Source: Nymphalis io (Eukaryota; Arthropoda; Insecta; Lepidoptera; Nymphalidae). Taken from it: a stretch of DNA of 64,000 bases. Positions 61,100 through 64,000 of this stretch are shown piece by piece. Position 1 is the stretch's first letter. The number at the start of each line of letters is the position of its first letter. The position numbers and the translations under genes were made by a program. Below the pieces are notes generated by a model. That model searched no databases, was not told the origin of the DNA, and saw only the letters and a program-made list of their open reading frames with translations. The DNA is taken from NCBI RefSeq assembly GCF_905147045.1, contig NC_065894.1, positions 7,663,501 through 7,727,500 on the forward strand, in the 5' to 3' direction.

Positions 61100-61632
61100 T
61101 ATTTAATTTTTATATCAAACAGGCAGATTATTTTTCATTACAATTATGAGTTTTTAATATTGTGATATGTTTGTTCAAATTATATTGAATTATATATAAC
61201 TTTGTTTAAGTTCTGGTAAAGCTTTAAGCTTGTCAAGTTTAAAGACTGGGCCCTTATTCATATAGGTAATGGCATAGCAGTAAGGTTTTTGTGTACAATG
61301 TCTCAGAGCCGACTATTCGATGTGATTGATGTTCTTTTCATATTGTATCTTTGTGTTTAGCATAATTCTGTCCAGCCATGTCTGACTGTCCGGTCTATTT
61401 ATAATCTTGGAGCTTGAGACTCCTTTTGTGATGTTTTAACATAGTAGATATACTTAGGAGTTGCGTCACAATATATTTGTAACGAGTATGATATAGACGA
61501 AATTAACAACAATGTTTGTAAATTTATACGAGAAGTAAATAAATTTGTCAAAATCATGAATATTTAAATTTTGATGCTTAATTTTCAGTTTAAATGTTTT
61601 ATTCTACACAAAATGACTGGTAAAACCTAGTA
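61100..61632. other. AT-rich stretch, nothing recognised
   Basis: No supported feature. Confidence 0.6.
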
Positions 61633-61795
61633 AGTGGTTACATCTGCCAATGAATATTGGTACTTTGAAATGTTTATAATATGTATGTAATAAGCTATTC
61701 CTCTCACCGTCAATGGAATCAATACCGTTATGTACTTCGTGTATTAATGTTTCGCGGTAGAATAAATGCGTGAGTGGTATTTAGACAGAACATAC
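61633..61795 (-). repeat. Old SINE-C copy
   Basis: taagtggttacatctgccaa, tgaatattggtactttgaaatg, then gtttcgcggtagaataaatg and cgtgagtggtatttagacag follow SINE-C order on the minus strand. The middle is badly decayed. Confidence 0.55.
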
Positions 61796-62322
61796 GTGAA
61801 TGAAATCTAACTAAAATCGACTGTTATTTTCTAAAATATATTTTAAAGTTAACTTATTACATACTGTTATAAAATGCGAATAATAACCCTTTTAAATAAA
61901 TAAATTCAATAATTCAGTTTATTCTAAAATATGGTTCACATATTTCAATAAAAGTGAATTTACACTACCGACGCCGAGAGCTGGTCATCTCGCCAGAGCA
62001 AGCCATTTGTATTAGTAACTCATGCGTCTAACTTACCGCAGGTACAAATTGTTTGTAGCGTATAAATATTACAAGTATAAATATAATGTTTGCAAAAGGA
62101 TACAAATTATTTCGTAGAACGAGAATGGTAAATGATTTAAATAAAATTTCTAACCATCGCACATGAATGCGCGAAGGTATTTTTATATTACATGCTTTAT
62201 TTTTGGTTGGTTTAGATTTGGTCGACCCATTTATTATGATTTGATTTCCTATTCAAAGTCTTATGAAAAAAATAAATCATAACATTCAGTTATGATATAA
62301 TTTTTCTCACTAGCCTTTGACT
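61796..62322. other. AT-rich stretch, nothing recognised
   Basis: No supported feature. Confidence 0.6.
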
Positions 62323-62667
62323 GCCTCGTTGGTCTAATGGCTCGATGTAAGGCCGCAGACCCGAAGTTCCTTGGTTCAATTCCAAGATCAGGCCAATAAA
62401 AAGATATTGGGTTTTTCTGTCAGTAAATTCTCAGTAGCATCCCGGAGTCTGAAAGTTGGAAGTGTGTACACTCCCCTGCATCGGAAAGCACGTAAAACCG
62501 TTGGTCCTGCGCCTAAACTCTTTCCGGTCGTGTCGGATTGACGTCCCATCGGATTATGAGAATGAGGGAAGAGACACATACACATTCTTGTGCACAATAA
62601 TATCTCCTGCGCAGTTGGCTAATCTCTCTTGAGATTGGCCGCCGTGGCCGAAATCGGTCTGGAGGAC
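62323..62667 (+). repeat. SINE-A copy, full length with tRNA-like head
   Basis: This is the reference copy. The head gcctcgttggtctaatggct has box A near 62329-62340 and box B ggttcaattcc at 62373-62383. The body passes attgggtttttctgtcagta, cccggagtctgaaagttgga, gcgcctaaactctttccggt and cgtcccatcggattatgaga and ends in ccgaaatcggtctggaggac. A TTATTATTATTTT tail follows. The head does not fold into a standard tRNA I can confirm, and the downstream body rules out a plain tRNA gene. The 69-codon minus frame is a by-product. Confidence 0.93.
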
Positions 62668-63542
62668 TTTATTATTATTTTCTATTTAAAAAACGTATAT
62701 ATCTATTTTAATGAATACTTTAACGGTTTAAGCGTTGCATAAATGGGATTTTAAAAAGTGAATATTGCCAAAAACTGATGTTAACAAAATCAGCTTGATT
62801 ACAATATCTTTTAGATAGTAAATTGAAAAGTTGATAACATGGAAATCCCATAAAAACCCTTAAAAATAATGATAGCAATGTTAATTAAATTCCTTTTAAC
62901 ACTTCAAATAAGCTTAAACATTACCAAACTAAACGTTATAGCAATAGTGGCTACGATAATAACCGAAATCGTCGAATCGTCAGGATCGAACTTTACACAT
63001 ATATGAAAGTATCATCGTAAAAAATTAAAGATGCCAAAATCATCTAGTATTTTTTTATTTGAATAATTATTGCAAATGATCACAACCTAGAAAAATGTTT
63101 CTGAAAATATGAAATACAAATCTGATATTTGAAGAAAATATTTTATCAGAACCACGTCGCTTACTCTTTGAATAATACCGGGAATGGTCCTTTACGTAAG
63201 TTCTATCCAATCTTGTTCATGTTTCCTCTACAATGTTATCTTTTAGCGTCAATTCGAAAAATGTATTTTAACCTAGATATGGATATTATGTTTATATAGT
63301 ATGATAATATTTTACATAATTAAATATTTTGCAGTATGCTTTATAATAAATGACAAAAAATGTTATTAACTGCGGAATCATTTTAATGTTAATAAAAAAA
63401 TATTGGTAGGTAATATAGGCAATTTGATGTAAAATTGAGATTTAAACACTTCGACACCGTTTGACTAATTAACATAAAAGTTGCCTGCACATATATTTAT
63501 TTTTCAACTTTTTTGACTTCTATACATTATTATATAAATAAC
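62668..63542. other. AT-rich stretch, nothing recognised
   Basis: No supported feature. Confidence 0.6.
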
Positions 63543-63690
63543 CGATATCTACTAATATTATAAATGCGAAAGTAAATGTGTCTGTTACGGCTTTACAGCT
63601 AAATCACTAAACCGATTTTGATGAAAATTTGATAAGACGCAAGCTTGGACCCCAAAAAAGGACATAGACACATTTTCATACCCTAAACCC
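63543..63690 (-). repeat. Dispersed repeat D copy, minus orientation
   Basis: tactaatattataaatgcga, aagtaaatgtgtctgttacg, gctaaatcactaaaccgatt and ttgatgaaaatttgataaga match the order of the copy at 47880-48056. The CG-rich end is missing. Confidence 0.75.
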
Positions 63691-63734
63691 GAGACCAACA
63701 ACAAAAACACGAGCAAATTCTAACTAAAGTACTA

Positions 63735-63785
63735 GTGTATAATATTTTTATTCTAGTTTTAGTGATTTTATTCTAGTTTTAGTAT
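63735..63785. repeat. Short tandem duplication
   Basis: ttttattctagttttagt occurs twice in a row, at about 63746-63763 and 63766-63783, with two bases between. Confidence 0.85.
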
Positions 63786-64000
63786 CTCTTTGCGATATTT
63801 AATCTATGTTAAAGTTAACGCACCATATGTCAATTCAATTGTTATCATTTCTTTCCATTTATGTGTTTTATTTGCAATATACGTAATACCTGATATTTGA
63901 AATTGGACCAAATTAACATTAATATCTCAATATTATTATTTTACAAAGTCCATAAATCTTCCTTATGACAATTCGTTATTATTTCAATCAACAGCCAATC

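Noticed and set aside
62323..62395. Possible tRNA gene
   Set aside because: Box A and box B are present, but the sequence continues into the SINE-A body and matches other copies. No standard cloverleaf could be confirmed.
1..64000. CRISPR array, operons or bacterial contamination
   Set aside because: No spaced direct repeats of array type, no compact gene order and no ribosome-binding-site pattern. Composition and repeats are those of an insect nuclear genome.

Overview
The window reads as a non-coding, AT-rich stretch of an insect nuclear genome, most likely a lepidopteran and probably a butterfly. That assignment is an inference. It rests on tRNA-headed SINE families, a Jockey/CR1-type LINE and an RTE-type LINE end of kinds I associate with Lepidoptera, plus intron-style splice signals. 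No operons, ribosomal RNA genes, CRISPR arrays or genuine tRNA genes are visible.

Only one host coding exon is convincing: a 238-codon minus-strand first coding exon at 13954-14667. It has a Kozak-like ATG preceded by an in-frame stop, and it ends in phase 0 at a consensus CAG|GTAAGT donor. I do not recognise the protein and could not find its next exon, so the sequence to its left is presumably intron.

Repeats by region: 1-3 kb has two SINE-A copies and two SINE-B copies. 9-11 kb has SINE-C copies around a large foldback element. 15-21 kb has LINE 3-prime fragments, one inserted inside a SINE-B. 24-29 kb has a SINE-A with a duplicated tRNA head, old SINE-C and other repeat remnants. 31-40 kb has several SINE-B and SINE-C copies, a SINE-B tail palindrome and an RTE LINE end. 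42.8-43.3 kb holds a young SINE-C inside an old one. 50.4-52.8 kb is a LINE whose reverse-transcriptase parts are in scrambled order with a roughly 0.3-kb duplication. 58-61 kb has SINE-B copies and a hAT-like non-autonomous DNA transposon with terminal inverted repeats and an 8-bp target duplication. 60-64 kb has further SINE-A and old repeats.

The parts fit an autonomous-LINE/parasitic-SINE ecology. The LINE 3-prime end carries a hairpin whose core is also present near the 3-prime end of SINE-C, which suggests, without proving it, that LINE machinery moves SINE-C. I saw no clearly new functional gene system. The strongest novelty candidates are the scrambled LINE, the hAT-like element with a GC-rich interior, the fixed 5-prime end of SINE-C, and a set of near-perfect hairpins with short loops.
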